A stretch of DNA of 64,000 bases, from the NCBI GenBank assembly GCA_022495995.1, contig JAFEMH010005395.1:1-64000 (forward strand). The letters are read 5' to 3'. Shown here piece by piece: positions 43,041 through 53,956 of this stretch. The notes under the pieces were generated by a model. It did not search any database. It was not told where the DNA came from and saw only the letters and a list, made by a program, of their open reading frames with translations. How positions within the stretch are numbered: the first letter of the stretch is position 1; each line of letters opens with the position of its first letter. The translations under genes and the position numbers were made by a program. The stretch comes from Adenophora triphylla var. japonica (lineage: Eukaryota; Streptophyta; Magnoliopsida; Asterales; Campanulaceae).

Positions 43041-44557
43041 CTTCATAAGTCGCACTCCTTATCTTTAGTAATCTGAGCAAGCAACCGGGCCTCCCGCTTG
43101 TGAGGAAAAATAGCTTCAAGGGTAGCTCTCTGCTCTTCAATGGACACACCTTTTACACTCTGCTGCTGACCCATGTAATATGAATTTCCAGGCTGGTGGG
43201 CCATAGTCTTCTCTGCACCGAGCATTTTGGATTCCGCATCAGATGGACGACTGCTCAGGTACTTAAACTGCTTCCGCCTCAGGAATATGGACCAATGAGC
43301 GCCGGGAATGAGAGCGCACACCCAACTTTCCGTAGCCTTGCAACGGTGAAGAGGTGAGAGCGTGTATAGACGGAGGGTAGAGAATCTTGAGGAGGTACGG
43401 GAGAGGGAAGAATACGGAAGGAGACGGACTCGTGCAACACTTTATTAATCTTCAAGTAGAAATCGGTGTTTTAAGTCCTAGAGACGGTTGGAAAAGGATA
43501 AGCCTTTATTCACGCAATCTAAATCTTGGGGGAACCTATTGACACATCATCCACAAATACACCAAATGTATTGTTTCAAAATTAGTAATAGGCGATAATA
43601 CCTACACAAAACCAAAGCATTTATGGGACGAACGAGCAGCCCCAATTTCTGGAAAAATTTGGGCAGCATAACGGCTATTCCTGAAGAATTTCAAGGAAAA
43701 AATCCGGCATGACCTCTCGTCGATGCACGTTGACAAAGCGACATGATCTCTCGTTAGAACATGCCGTGGGAACTACATGTCCTTTCGTGAAATCATGTTG
43801 TGATGGCAACATGCCCACACGTGCTAGGGTTTGGGGAAGGTACGAAAGTCTATTAAGAATTTTGAAACAACTCATTTTAGTGTATTTGAAAATGTCATGT
43901 CAAAACCAACCGTTTGGGTGAGGTTTAAATGTGTGGCGCCACCTATAACGCACTAGGGGTATGGGTTTGACATTAGGCGCTCAAGCGTAGGTGAATTTTA
44001 TGGCCGTCCGCGATGCCGTCAATCGCACTCGAGGGTTCTAGATCTACGTGATGTAGTGTGCGGGATGGCTATCTTCCTTTATTTATGAAAATGATGATTT
44101 TTTTTTTTTATTTGAAAAGAGGGTGATAAAGGGAAAAAACAACACACGCACGCCCCACAAAGTACAATAAGCAAAGGATCAATAATATTGATCATGGGGA
44201 TTGCCCACAATCACAACCTGCATCAGAGAAATCAAGTCCTGCAGAATGACCACCTTCTGTCGCGTGACACAGGATATGGAGGGCAATCTATGTCGCGTGA
44301 CAGAAGGAGTCCCATTGCCAGAATCTGAATAGCAATCAAATCAGCCCCAGCCTCCAAGCATGATGCAATATCTCAGCCCCAGCACCAACAAAACAGACAC
44401 CAGAGATGGGACACAAGGGGGGAAAGGAATAAAGCAAAGCACGTAAAATGCATTTAAACACATAAAATGTCACAAACAATGCACACACAAGTGAATGGAA
44501 TGAATGATGAACAAGCACGAAAGTCTGACCCACTTTTGAAAAACAAGTTTCACTTAT
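43041..44557 (-). other. E3 internal region between noncoding repeats and primer site
   Basis: A minus-strand frame at 43043-43321 (92 codons, MCALIPGAHWSIF…) is the only decent frame, and I do not recognise it. The conserved block copy 3 lies at 43947-44060. Sequence at 43700-43830 ('ggcatgacctctcgtcg…catgatctctcg') resembles repeats at 46906-47215 of E4, linking the two elements. Confidence 0.45.
43947..44060 (-). repeat. Conserved ~105-bp block, copy 3 (reverse)
   Basis: On the minus strand it contains 'gattgacggcatcgcggacg' and 'cacctacgcttgagcgcc', as in copies 1 and 2 of CACTA-1. Here it lies in an unrelated LTR element. Confidence 0.7.
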
Positions 44558-44575
44558 CCCCAGCGGAGTCGCCAC
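44558..44575 (-). other. E3 primer binding site
   Basis: The minus strand reads GTGGCGACTCCGCTGGGG directly after the LTR end, the same type as in E1. Confidence 0.8.
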
Positions 44576-46548
44576 TGAATGTGCGCTCGCCGAAAAAATA
44601 AAAATAAAGGAGTCGCCACGCCGTTTTTAGAGGAAACATTGAAAACCTTTTAGAGAGAAAATGGGTTCGGGGGTCAAGTTACGTGTTGGGAAGAACCGAG
44701 AGTTCACCCAACACGCCTCGTCCATAGAAGAGTCTTTCAATTGTTCAACATTTAATTCATCCATATGTGTGTGCAAAGTGTGTATGACAAGATATGTAAA
44801 TGAATGCATAAGAGTGCTTTGTTTTATTGCTCAAAAGGAGGAAATACAATTTGTAAGCCGTTTGCCATGGGAGGCCACATCTCATTTACAACTAAGAGGA
44901 ACAATACTTACAACTGAAATGTGGTCTCTGCAGAGAGCCACTTGTGTCACGTGACACAGGACTCCAACTGTCCAATTGTGTCGCATGACACGAGTTGACC
45001 GTCTGCAGGTACCTTACAATGTGAGCACTGATCTAACAGAAATCAATCCAAATCCCAACACAATAACAATACAACTCAGAAACCAACGAATATACAATGG
45101 ATAGACCAAGGGGATGTGGATATAGGGAGATCCACACTCCCTTGGCCAATAGACAACGAATCCAACAAACTCACATCATTAGCATCAACAATACCAAGCA
45201 AAGCTAATTAAACAGAGAGATCGGCAGTTGAGACTTGATAATCGGGAGACAGATAGAGTCTAATTATCAAGTCCGGGGAATAGATTGCAACGAGACAAAT
45301 AAACAGTAAATGAGATAAAGTGAGAAAATCGTTACCCTCGTAGCCCACAAATTTGATACCATGTTAGGTATCGAATTCTTCAATCAGCTTCACGGGACAA
45401 GTTCAGATTCCAGGTTGAGCAGCTTGGGCAATTTCCAGTACACAGGCGTGTGTTGAGCGGAATTGGGCTTCGGGAACAGGGAAAGCAATGGAGGATTGGG
45501 TTGGTTTTTGGGTAGAGAGCAGCTGATGGCGAGGGAAATGGAAAGGACTTGATTGGCTTGGTCTAGCGAGGTTACAACGGTGGATGATTGACGGTTTAGG
45601 AGGCAGTAAACAGAGGAGGGGCGGAGAACGGTAGTGAGGAGAATTGAGGACGCCGGTTAATTGGAAATTATGGTTGGAGAGGATTCCGGTGAGGAGAAGC
45701 TAAGTAGAGGTTGAGGTAGCGATTGGTGTTTAGGTTGGTCGGAGGGAGAGCTTGGGTTGAGGTTGCCGATTGGGATGGAATTGGGTGAAGGTTTGGCCGG
45801 AGAAGGGAGGATTTGGCGTTGGTGAAGGAGACCGCCGGTGATGAAGGTTAGGTTAGGGAGGAGATTGGTTGTTGTTGAGAGAGAATTGGAAGAAGGTTTT
45901 GCCGGAGAGCTTGGATTTGGGTGAGGGAGGAGCTGGGCCGAGGTCGCCGGTGTTGAGGGAGAGAACAGGTGAAGGTTTGGCCGGAGATTGGTGAGGCTAG
46001 GTTGAGTTTGATGATGGAGGTTGGCCGGCGAATTGGTTGGAGGAGGTTGCCTGTTGATTGAGGAGCTTGAGGGACGGCAATGGAGGCCTTTGCGGATAGA
46101 GAGAGAGTAGAGAGAGAGAGAGTATTTCCGTGTGTGTGTTCTGTGTGTGAGAAATGAGAGAGCTCCTTTGTGTTATCCCTTGACAAATGAAAGGCATTGG
46201 ATATTTATATGTAAATTGGGAAATTGGATTAAACTGTCGCACGACCCAACGCTCCCACTTTCCATGCTTCAAGCTGTCGCACGACGGGCCACGTCCATAA
46301 CCGTTTCTGGCGCCAAAACCTGCTTCTGGAACATTCCGGGTTAATTCTTTAAAAGCCCAAAGCAGTTTATTCCTTTTAAGTCCTTTTGTCCGGGATAAGT
46401 ACTAAAAAATACTTCCTTCGCGGGAAACTTATAAAAAGTTCCTGGAAGTCTCGGAACGGACCGGGAATTTACCAAAACGCCCTTTAGTGCAATTTTATCA
46501 TTTAAAATGCACCTAAAAAGGATTGCGAATTGGATTGGCGTACTTACA
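44576..46548 (-). repeat. E3 5' LTR
   Basis: 1973 bp, starting TGTAAGTACGCC at 46548 and ending CA at 44577-44576 on the minus strand. The right flank GCGAC (46549-46553) would be the target duplication, but the left copy is not available. A TATA-like box lies at about 46200-46213. The last part (44580-44640) shares 'gtggcgactcc' with the E1 LTR end. Confidence 0.85.
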
Positions 46549-46650
46549 GCGACTCCTCATTTTTCCTTCCCATGAAGCGAGGTCTCAGACACCAACCCCC
46601 CGTGAAAGACAACCGCGTTTCGCGCCCGCATGAAATCCCGGGTAATTTCA
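46549..46650 (+). mobile_element. Fragment: 3' end of an E1-family LTR
   Basis: About 100 bp matching the last part of the E1 LTR (from 'gcgactcctcattttcctt' to 'cccgggtaatttca'). It is the target into which E3 inserted. The rest of this LTR is missing. Confidence 0.8.
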
Positions 46651-47639
46651 GGTTGGAAAAGATTGCTTTTCTTTTTTGCAACTATTCTAGATCCTGGGTC
46701 AGTGGAATCTGTCACTACGGCTATAAGCCCCTCATTTTGCACCTGTATTTCGACCTCCCAGGGTGGACAGCCCCAGACGAGGGTCCTATAGGGTAAGCGG
46801 TTTCCACCGGCCAAAAGAAAAATGAACCTAAGGATCGAGCCTGTCATGTTCGTTTTAATGCGCCTGTCATATGAATAGTGAATGAAGCCAGTACCTAAGT
46901 TAAGATCGGGTCAAGAATTCGGCATGACCTCTCTTTACCTTGCTTGCGTAAGGGATCTTTGACTTTAGGTTTTTTTGCTAGGTCATATTGTCATGGATGA
47001 CGCATTAAAGGCTTGATGACATGGCGTCATGTGGGCATGGACGTATATCCGGTACGGATCATGGTCTAAGTGTAGCTTTAGAAATCATGATCGGGTCAAG
47101 ATTTTAGCATGATCTTTCATTATCTTGCTTGCGCAAGAGATCTTGATTTTTGGGCTTTAACTTAGATAATGGCCGACATGGGATATGTATCCAGGCTTTA
47201 TGACACGGACTGGGTCAAAAACCAACCGAGTTTGGACAGAGTGTCACGCAAAAGTGCATGGTTGACACTGGCTAGGATGGGAAGTTTAGAATGATCATGT
47301 GCGCGTAAGAAAGGCATAGGAACACCAATCGAACTGCATCTGAGACTATCCCGGATTTGGGGTTGTAGTGTGCAGTGTACAGGATAAGAGTGCGCGTAGT
47401 GTGCGGTCACTAAAATTCATTTTCTGAGTAAAACAGAAAGTTTTTGCAGAATGTGTTTTAAAAGGATGTACACAGATAATGCATTTTTTTGTATTTTTTT
47501 TTTTTTGAATAAGCAAAAAAAGTAAAGCACATGCACACACACACACAACAGTTAAACAAAAGGGTAAAATGAAAGTTTGACCCTCATCATTGTTTTAAAA
47601 GTCCTTTTTTTTGTTTAAAAAGTTTTTAAAATAAACTTC
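46651..47639 (-). mobile_element. E4: minus-strand leader of a Tat-like element (fragment)
   Basis: The part at 47340-47460 on the minus strand matches the E1 leader ('gaattttagtgaccgcacac'). Two copies of a ~180-bp unit with 'ggcatgacctctctttacc' and 'gcatgatctttcattatc' lie at about 46915 and 47100. No coding domain was seen. 46651-46900 is not assigned. Confidence 0.6.
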
Positions 47640-47657
47640 CCCAGCAGAGTCGCCAAC
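47640..47657 (-). other. E4 primer binding site
   Basis: The minus strand reads GTTGGCGACTCTGCTGGG, the E1 type with one change, directly after an LTR end (…aatttca). Confidence 0.78.
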
Positions 47658-48050
47658 TGAAATTACCTGATCCGGCGCGCGAACGGTATCTCGCGTCGGG
47701 AAGGCTTTTGCCACTTTTCATTTTGTAGAGTTGCCACGCCATTTTGATTATGCCCAAAACATTGAGAAAAGTCTGTTTTGTTTATTTTGTTGTGTGATGA
47801 GATCATTTTGAGTTCGGAGATCAGGTTACGCCTCGGGAATAGATTTTTTAGTGCTCACCCGAGTCGTCTCATATACACGAGTCTTTCTGTATCCTTTTCT
47901 TTAAATGTTGTGTGTGTGTGTGCTTTTAAATAAAATGCATTAAGTAAATCTTCTTGTAGTGAATCTTCTAGAAAACGTTATGCCCTGAGCAATGAAGGGT
48001 GCCAAGGCTGGAATTCTGCACTGCATCATCCTCTCCGGGTAGGAAAGAAC
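47658..48050 (-). repeat. E4 5' LTR, 3' part only
   Basis: The LTR end (minus …'caggtaatttca') resembles that of E1. A (GT)n tract lies at 47910-47925. The start of the LTR is lost where the chromovirus fragment begins. The boundary near 48050 is approximate. Confidence 0.6.
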
Positions 48051-48054
48051 TCGT

Positions 48055-48660
48055 CTCAGAGTTCAGATCGTTCTATCTATAATACGGGCTCAAGTCACGT
48101 ACATTGAATGTGGGATGAGTACGTACATGTCTGGGGAGCTCAATTTTGTAGGCATTGTCATTTATTTTCTCCAACGCTCGCCAATCTTTTTCTCCTTCAG
48201 CTTGTTATATGTACCAGCAGGGAATCGCTCCTTTTTCAAGTAAATCCAAACAAGATCATTTTCTTTAAAAACTTGGACACGTCGATGGACATTTGCAGCA
48301 TCTTTATAGGACTTGTAACTCTATTCTAGCTTTTTTCTGACCTCCTCTTGAATTCTTTCAAGCATGGTGGTAAAGTCTTCAACCTTTTTATTAGTTGTTG
48401 GCACACTCGGAACATCAAGATAATGGTTTGGGTTCTTCCCATAGACAACTTCAAATGGACTTTTCCCCATTGAACGATTAACTACAGAGTTATAAGCGAA
48501 TTCAGCCCTTGATAAAATGGTCTCCCATTGCTTTGGCCTTTTATAAGAAAGACTTTGGAGCAAATTTCCCAATGTACGATTCACCAATTCCGTTGTCCAT
48601 CTGTTTCTGGGTGGTAAGCACTGATATAAGCCAACTTTAAAGAAATATTCTGGAATCACT
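48055..48660 (-). pseudogene. int: Chromovirus-type Ty3-gypsy integrase, C-terminal fragment
   Basis: The frame 48659-48321 encodes 'ELVNRTLGNLLQSL', 'AEFAYNSVVNRSMGKSPFEV' and VYGKNP, the end of the integrase core of chromoviruses. Past a stop at about 48322, shifted frames continue with 'VFKENDLVWIYLKKERFPAG' and 'YNKLKEKKIG' (GPY/F-type module) down to about 48130. The N-terminal part is cut off at 48660 where the Copia element starts. A frameshift turns the usual HPETDGQTE into PPRNRWTTE. This is a different lineage from the Tat elements around it. Confidence 0.82.
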
Positions 48661-48677
48661 CAGTTTTTGGAAGTTAC

Positions 48678-48824
48678 TGTAATTATGTTATTTAGTTTCC
48701 ATAGTATATTGATTAATTATAGGGATATTACATGATTCTAAGATCGTGATTGAATAGCAATGTGTATATATTTTCTTATACTCATTGTAAACAATCAAGA
48801 GAGTGAATACAATTTGTTTCTTTA
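48678..48824 (+). repeat. Copia 5' LTR (boundaries approximate)
   Basis: It starts TGTAATTATG and ends just before the primer site at 48825. Its length is about 147 bp, short but within the range of plant Copia elements. The partner LTR is outside the window, so the ends cannot be confirmed. Confidence 0.55.
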
Positions 48825-48836
48825 TGGTATCAGAGC
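48825..48836 (+). other. Copia primer binding site (initiator Met tRNA)
   Basis: TGGTATCAGAGC is the standard primer site of plant Copia elements, complementary to the 3' end of initiator methionine tRNA. Confidence 0.92.
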
Positions 48837-48925
48837 TATTAATCCATATCTCTGATCACTAATGTAAATAACTAACACCTCTGTAAATAACTAACACCTC
48901 TCAGAATAGTCCCAAGGAGGATTCG

Positions 48926-50177
48926 ATGTCAAATGCTAATACACAAAGTGTAGCAATTGATACGAAGTCTCCTTACTATGTACATCCCTCGTATCATCCG
49001 AGGTTGATCTTCTTCACACAACCCTTGACAGAAAGTGGGGATAGCTATTTCACATGGAGGATCAATTTCATGAATGCTCTCCGATCCAAGAACAAGGCAG
49101 GCTTTGTTGATGGTTCGAATGCAATACCCGATGGTAATTCCATGGAATTGCAGCCATGGATCCAGTGCAACGCACTTGTCAAATCATGGTTAATGAACTC
49201 AATTTGCAAAGAATTGCAAGCTGGAGCAACTCACAATAGCACTGCATAAGAGATACGGACGACTTTGAAGAGCGATTCACTCAAGGAATTTCACTTAGGG
49301 TCTACGAACTGAAAAGATTGATGGCCCTGTTACAACAAGAAAAACCAGCGATCTCAACGTATTATGGAAGGCTGAAAGGTATATGGAGCGAACTACAGAA
49401 TTTAAGACCAGTGTCTGTTTGCACTTGTGGGGCTGGAAAGAAACTGCAGGAACTTCATGAAGAGGAAAAGGTGTTTGACTTCTTAATGGAACTTGAAGAA
49501 TCATACCAGATGGCACAGATCCTAAGCATCGAGCCACTGCCAGGCATTGGAAAGGCCTATGTGATGGCTGCCCAAGATGAGAATCAACGAAGCATGACAG
49601 CGGCTAGGATCCCATCTATTGAATCTACCACCCTACTCGCTAAGGCTTCATCTATGCGAGACTAAAGGCATGAGCAGAGGACAGACTGATGCAGCTAGCA
49701 AGGTGTAGACTCATAAGGGCGAAGACCCCAATGTACACACTGTGAAAATTTTGGTCACGCGAAGGAGACATGTTATGAGTTGGTTGGTTATCCTGCTTCG
49801 AGATGGACAAAAACAAAGCAGCGAGGGAGAGAACAATCTCATTCAAGGGCGGCAAACACACCAGCAACATCTTTTGTTGTAGCTTCAGATGCTTCAGGTT
49901 CAAATACATCTCAAGGCATGGCCTTTTCAGACCTTACTCCTGGACAGATTCAGCAAATAATGGCTTTTCTAGGCCATCAATCTCAATCTGAAGTCCAAGC
50001 TGGACTTTTATCTGGATCAACTGCAAACATGGCCTCACAGCTCTCTGGTAAGGCAAATTGGATAATTGATATCGGGGCAACGGACCACATAGCATGTAAT
50101 ATTAATTTCATGACTGATATCCGAACTAATCCAGTTGTGCCACCAGTTCAAATCCCAAATGGGGAGAGTGTTCTAGT
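48926..50177 (+). pseudogene. gag: Copia gag and protease (upstream part)
   Basis: The ATG at 48926 opens gag. 'GDSYFTWRINFMNALRSK' and 'WIQCNALVKSWLMNSI' are those of the Copia gag (UBN2-like) domain. A stop at 49247-49249 with a frameshift is followed by continuation at 49262-49665 ('ISLRVYELKRLMALLQQEKP', MELEESYQMA). After another damaged stretch come a zinc knuckle CTHCENFGHAKETC (about 49730-49771, perfect CX2CX4HX4C) and the protease motif 'WIIDIGATDHIA' (about 50058-50093). In the last, the usual D-S-G active site is D-I-G. The frame is cut at 50178 by hAT-1. Confidence 0.85.
50170..50177. repeat. Target duplication of hAT-1 (left, GTTCTAGT)
   Basis: It matches GTTCCAGT at 52655-52662 with one transition. 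An 8-bp length is diagnostic for hAT elements. Confidence 0.85.
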
Positions 50178-50199
50178 TAGGGCTATTACACGAAACGAG

Positions 50200-50580
50200 C
50201 CGGCTTGAGCTCGGCTCGGGCTCGGCTCATAAAAATCTCGAGTTCGAGTGGGCTCGAGGTGAACTCGAGCTCGAGCTCGAACCGATTTCAAGCTCGTTTT
50301 ATTTTTCGAGTCGGCTCGTGTTCGGCTCGTATGTTCGACGAGCTCACACCGAGATCGACTAGTTTGAGCTCGGCTCGTTAAGCTCGTTAAAAGCTCGAAT
50401 GAATTTTGTTCGCGAATGACTCGTGATCGAGCTCGGCTCGTTAAGCTCGTTAAAAGCTCGAACGAATTTTTGACTCGTGATCTAGCTCGGCTCGTTAAGC
50501 TCGTTAAAAGCTCGAACGAATTTTTGACTCGTGATCGAGCTCGGCTCGAGCTCGACTTGAACTCGGCTCGTTAAGCTAGA
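50200..50580. repeat. hAT-1 left subterminal GAGCTCGGCTCG repeats
   Basis: About 25 occurrences of gctcg or cgagc cores, often as the phrase 'gagctcggctcgttaagctc'. The palindromic AGCTCGAGCT can pair with the right-hand block. Confidence 0.85.
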
Positions 50581-50939
50581 ATCAATAATTACATTTGTAA
50601 TAAATATACATATAATACATGTATAATATAATTAATTTAATTTCCTTACATTATAAACAAAACATAATTAAAAATATTTGTATTTTCAAAATGAATTAAG
50701 CCATATAGATTGTACAATAAATAAAATTAATTTAAAAATTTTGTGCTTTCATAATGAAACCATATAGATATTATATTATGTATATACAATAGACATTTTT
50801 TTTAAATAAATAAATAAATCTTTTCAAATGCATATATATTTGCTTAATATAATAATCTATTCATCAAAATAATTAACATACTTAAAATCTATCATTGTAC
50901 TTATAGTTAACTATTTAAATATAAAATTAGCAAAATGTC

Positions 50940-51097
50940 TATCATGTACACTGTACACACATACATTTATGTGTATTTATATTTATATATTTATATAAAT
51001 ATGTATCTATATATATGTATATATTGTGACCTATATATACACAAATATATATACACACATATGCTCATATATATTTATGCTTTTATATATATATAAT

Positions 51098-51172
<75 letters not shown>

Positions 51173-51456
51173 GTATTTATATACACATATATATACATAT
51201 ATACACAGATACACATATACATATTTATATGTATACACACATATATACATATACATATATTTATATAGACACATATCTATATATACATATATGCAGATAC
51301 TCATATATGTATATGCATAGATGCATACATACATATATACACATAGTCACACAGATATATATACATATACATATATGTGTATGTATATATATATATATGT
51401 GTGTATCAGTGTATGCATAGATACATGCATACACCTATGTGTGTGTATATCATATA

Positions 51457-51506
<50 letters not shown>

Positions 51507-51522
51507 CACACACACACACATA
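50940..51522. repeat. (TA)n/(CATA)n microsatellite region in hAT-1
   Basis: Long TA runs (51101-51166, 51473-51500) and ATATAC/ACATAT stretches. The open frames here (for example 51026-51268) are repeat artefacts. Confidence 0.92.
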
Positions 51523-51524
51523 TA

Positions 51525-51756
51525 CTCCCTCCGCCCCACCAAAATAGATACTTTTAGTCAAAAGGGTGTAACTTTGACCAATAATTTATATAAAAATAAT
51601 GATCCTAATAAAAATCTAAAAATCATTATTGAAAGTATTATCAATCGTGATACAATAATAATTTTTAAATTTTTATTAGAATCATTATTTTTTATATAAA
51701 TTATTGGTCAAAGTTACACCATTTTGACTAAAAGTATCTATTTTGGTGGGACGAGG

Positions 51757-51759
<3 letters not shown>
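51525..51759. mobile_element. Stowaway (Tc1/mariner) MITE nested in hAT-1
   Basis: Length 235 bp. The left end CTCCCTCCGCCCCACCAAAA and right end (reverse CTCCCTCGTCCCACCAAAA) match the classic plant Stowaway terminus and are flanked by TA. The whole element is a fold-back: 'atagatacttttagtcaaaa' and 'gtgtaactttgaccaat' reappear inverted on the right. It has no coding capacity and would depend on a mariner transposase elsewhere. It sits within a TA microsatellite, a usual target. Confidence 0.92.
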
Positions 51760-51819
<60 letters not shown>

Positions 51820-51977
51820 ATATATACATAATATTTATATAAAAACATGTATATATATAAACACGTATCTATATATACATATACTCCTACATGTATATGC
51901 ATAAATGCATACATACATACATATATGTGTTTGTATGCATATGTGTATATGTATGTGTATGTGTGTATAATACATAC

Positions 51978-52012
<35 letters not shown>

Positions 52013-52040
52013 CATATATACATGTATTTATATAATCATA
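51760..52040. repeat. (TA)n/(CATA)n microsatellite right of the MITE
   Basis: TA run 51761-51811, then ATACAT/TATGTA stretches and a second TA run near 51993-52012. It largely mirrors the microsatellite on the left of the MITE. Confidence 0.9.
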
Positions 52041-52294
52041 TTGATGCAGTCGATGTATTTTACCTTGCAATTTAAATAAAAGTAGCAAGTTTTAGGGTTT
52101 TAATTTTTCTAAAAAGTTAGGGAAATTATATACTCGATCCGATCCAAAATAAATGATCGTTGAAATAAGGGTCATTTGAAAGTTAATTTTTAATCAAAAA
52201 AATCATAAATTTGTTTCCTATTTATTTTCAAACCTTTTTGCAAAAAATAGTGAATTATGAATTTTTGTTAAATATATATATATTTAGTGACAAA

Positions 52295-52640
52295 GACCAA
52301 GTTTGAGCTCGAGCTCGGCTCGTTTAGGCTCGAGCTCGAGCTCGGCTAGTTTAGGCTCGAGCTTGGCTCGTTTAGACTCGAGCTCGGCTCGTTTAGGCTC
52401 GAGCTCGATTATAATTCGAATTAGTGTTCGATAAAGCTCGTTTGATTTCATATTTTTTCAAAAAATAAGTCCAAGCTCGAGCTCGGCTCGTTAATACTCG
52501 AGTTCGAGCAGCTCGCGAACAGCTCGCGAAAAGCTCGAAACTCAATTAGATCCGAGCTCGAACGGTCATACTGGAGCTCGAGCTCGATAACTTTTATACG
52601 AGCTCGAGCTCAAAACTTCAAAGTTTGACTCGGTTCGGCT
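52295..52640. repeat. hAT-1 right subterminal GAGCTCGGCTCG repeats
   Basis: About 22 units of the same type as in the left block, in both orientations. Confidence 0.85.
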
Positions 52641-52654
52641 CGTTTACAGCCCTA

Positions 52655-53948
52655 GTTCCAGTTCAGGCTTTGGGCCGAGTAAAGCTCAACCAAAGCTTAA
52701 AACTTGAACAAGTTTTGGGTGTACCAATATTTCATTTTAATTTGCTTTCATTTAGTAAATTAACTCGGGACTTAAATTGTGTTCTAGTGTTTGGATGGGA
52801 CTATTGTGTGATATAGGACTTACTATCGAGGAAACCGATTGAAATGGGAAGGATACGGAATGGCCTATATCATTTGGAACCAACAGAGATGGGAAAGGTT
52901 CTTTTGGAAGGAAGGCAAACTTCCGCAGAGTTGTGGCATTGTCGGCTAGAACATCTACCAATTAAGTGAATTCCGTTGGTTACAGATTCATCTATCATGT
53001 ATGATTCATTGAAACTTTTTTTGTGATGCTTGTCTAAGAGCGAAACAAACAAGGTTGCCTTTTCCTACGCATTCAAATAAATCAATGAAAAAGATTGAAT
53101 TAGTACATTGTGACATTTGGGGTGCATATCGTACTCCATCACATTTCGGTGCACATTATTTTCTTACTATAGTTGATGACTACAGTCGGGCAACATGGGT
53201 TTTTCTCACGAAACACAAGTCAGATATAAAACATTATCTCATGCTATTTTTTAATTGGGTTCAAACACAATTCAATGTCAAGGTTAAAATATTTCGGATG
53301 GAGAATGGTCTTGAATTTAATCATGTTGATTTGTTACATTATTATTTTGAGTATGGAATGGATAGGCACACAAGTTGTGCAGGCACACCACAACAAAATG
53401 GGGTGGTCGAAAGAAAACACAGACATATTTTGGAAATATCTAGAGCTTTGCGCTTTCAGGCAAACTTACCAATTCGTATTTGGGGTGGGTGTGTGTTAAC
53501 TGCCGCTTATCTGATCAATCGCATGCCACTTTCAGTTTTACAAAACAAATCACCTTATGAATTTTTGTTTGGAAAGTCACCAAGTTATGATCACCTAAGG
53601 AATTTTGGTTGTCTTTGTTATGGTCATGTAAATAGCAAGCCTCGAGATAAATTTATAGCTCGAAGTAAACCTGGAATCTTTGTTGGCTATCCACATGGGT
53701 AAAAATGATATCGAGTGTATGACTTGGAGAGTAAAGCCATTTATGTCTCTCGGGATGTTCAATTTTTTGAACTCATGTTCCCATTTTCCCTTGCGCCAGA
53801 TAATGCTCAACCAAGTACTACACCAGTTAGGTCACCTATTTTAAATCAGAATGGTGTTGATGTCACTATTGTTGTTCCTAAAAATCATGCAATGATGAGT
53901 CAAGCATTATGGATCAACCATCTAGCTCGAAGACAAGTCAGATTCAGC
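52655..53948 (+). pseudogene. int: Copia integrase
   Basis: After hAT-1 the polyprotein resumes with 'LLSFSKLTRDLNC'. A zinc-binding remnant (CDACLRAKQTRLPF at about 53023-53064) precedes the core. The frame 53055-53702 holds 'VHCDIWG' (first D), 'IVDDYSRATWVFL', 'FRMENGLEF' at about 53291-53317, 'TPQQNGVVERKHRHILE' (catalytic E) and 'GIFVGYPHG'. The second catalytic position is E (MENG) where D (…DNG) is expected. A stop at 53701-53703 and one more at about 53707 separate it from 'YRVYDLESKAIYVSRDVQF' (53711-53770). The integrase is therefore probably inactive. Confidence 0.87.
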
Positions 53949-53956
53949 CTCCTCAC
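53949..53956. repeat. Target duplication of hAT-2 (left, CTCCTCAC)
   Basis: It matches CTCCTGAC at 54885-54892 with one change. Confidence 0.82.

Larger units (their letters stand above)
37689..46548 (-). mobile_element. E3: minus-strand Tat-like LTR element without coding domains
   Basis: The 5' LTR is at 44576-46548 and a truncated 3' LTR at 37689-38641, with a primer site (44558-44575) and a polypurine tract plus hairpin H2 at 38642-38685. The internal region of about 5.9 kb shows no gag or pol motifs, so this is a non-autonomous large derivative. LTR copies are almost identical where both exist, suggesting recent insertion. It is inserted in the end of an E1-family LTR (46549-46650). Its 3' LTR is broken by CACTA-1, and the missing half is not found on the other side of CACTA-1. 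Confidence 0.8.
50178..52654. mobile_element. hAT-1: non-autonomous hAT transposon (2.5 kb) in the Copia element
   Basis: Terminal inverted repeats TAGGGCT…ACGAAACGAGCC and GGCTCGTTTACAGCCCTA (reverse TAGGGCTGTAAACGAGCC) with an 8-bp target duplication. Both subterminal regions (50200-50580 and 52295-52640) are dense in AGCTCGGCTCG/GAGCTCGAGCTCG units. The middle is AT-rich with TA/CA microsatellites and holds a Stowaway MITE. No transposase frame is present. Removing it joins 'PNGESVLV' of the Copia polyprotein to 'VQALGRVKLNQ' in frame. Confidence 0.9.

Noticed and set aside
43043..43321. Minus-strand frame as an intact small gene
   Set aside because: It has no recognisable domain, no promoter and lies inside the noncoding part of E3. 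It is mentioned in the feature list only as an unassigned frame.
51026..52088. Tyr/Ile-rich frames around the MITE
   Set aside because: They derive from TA/CATA microsatellites.
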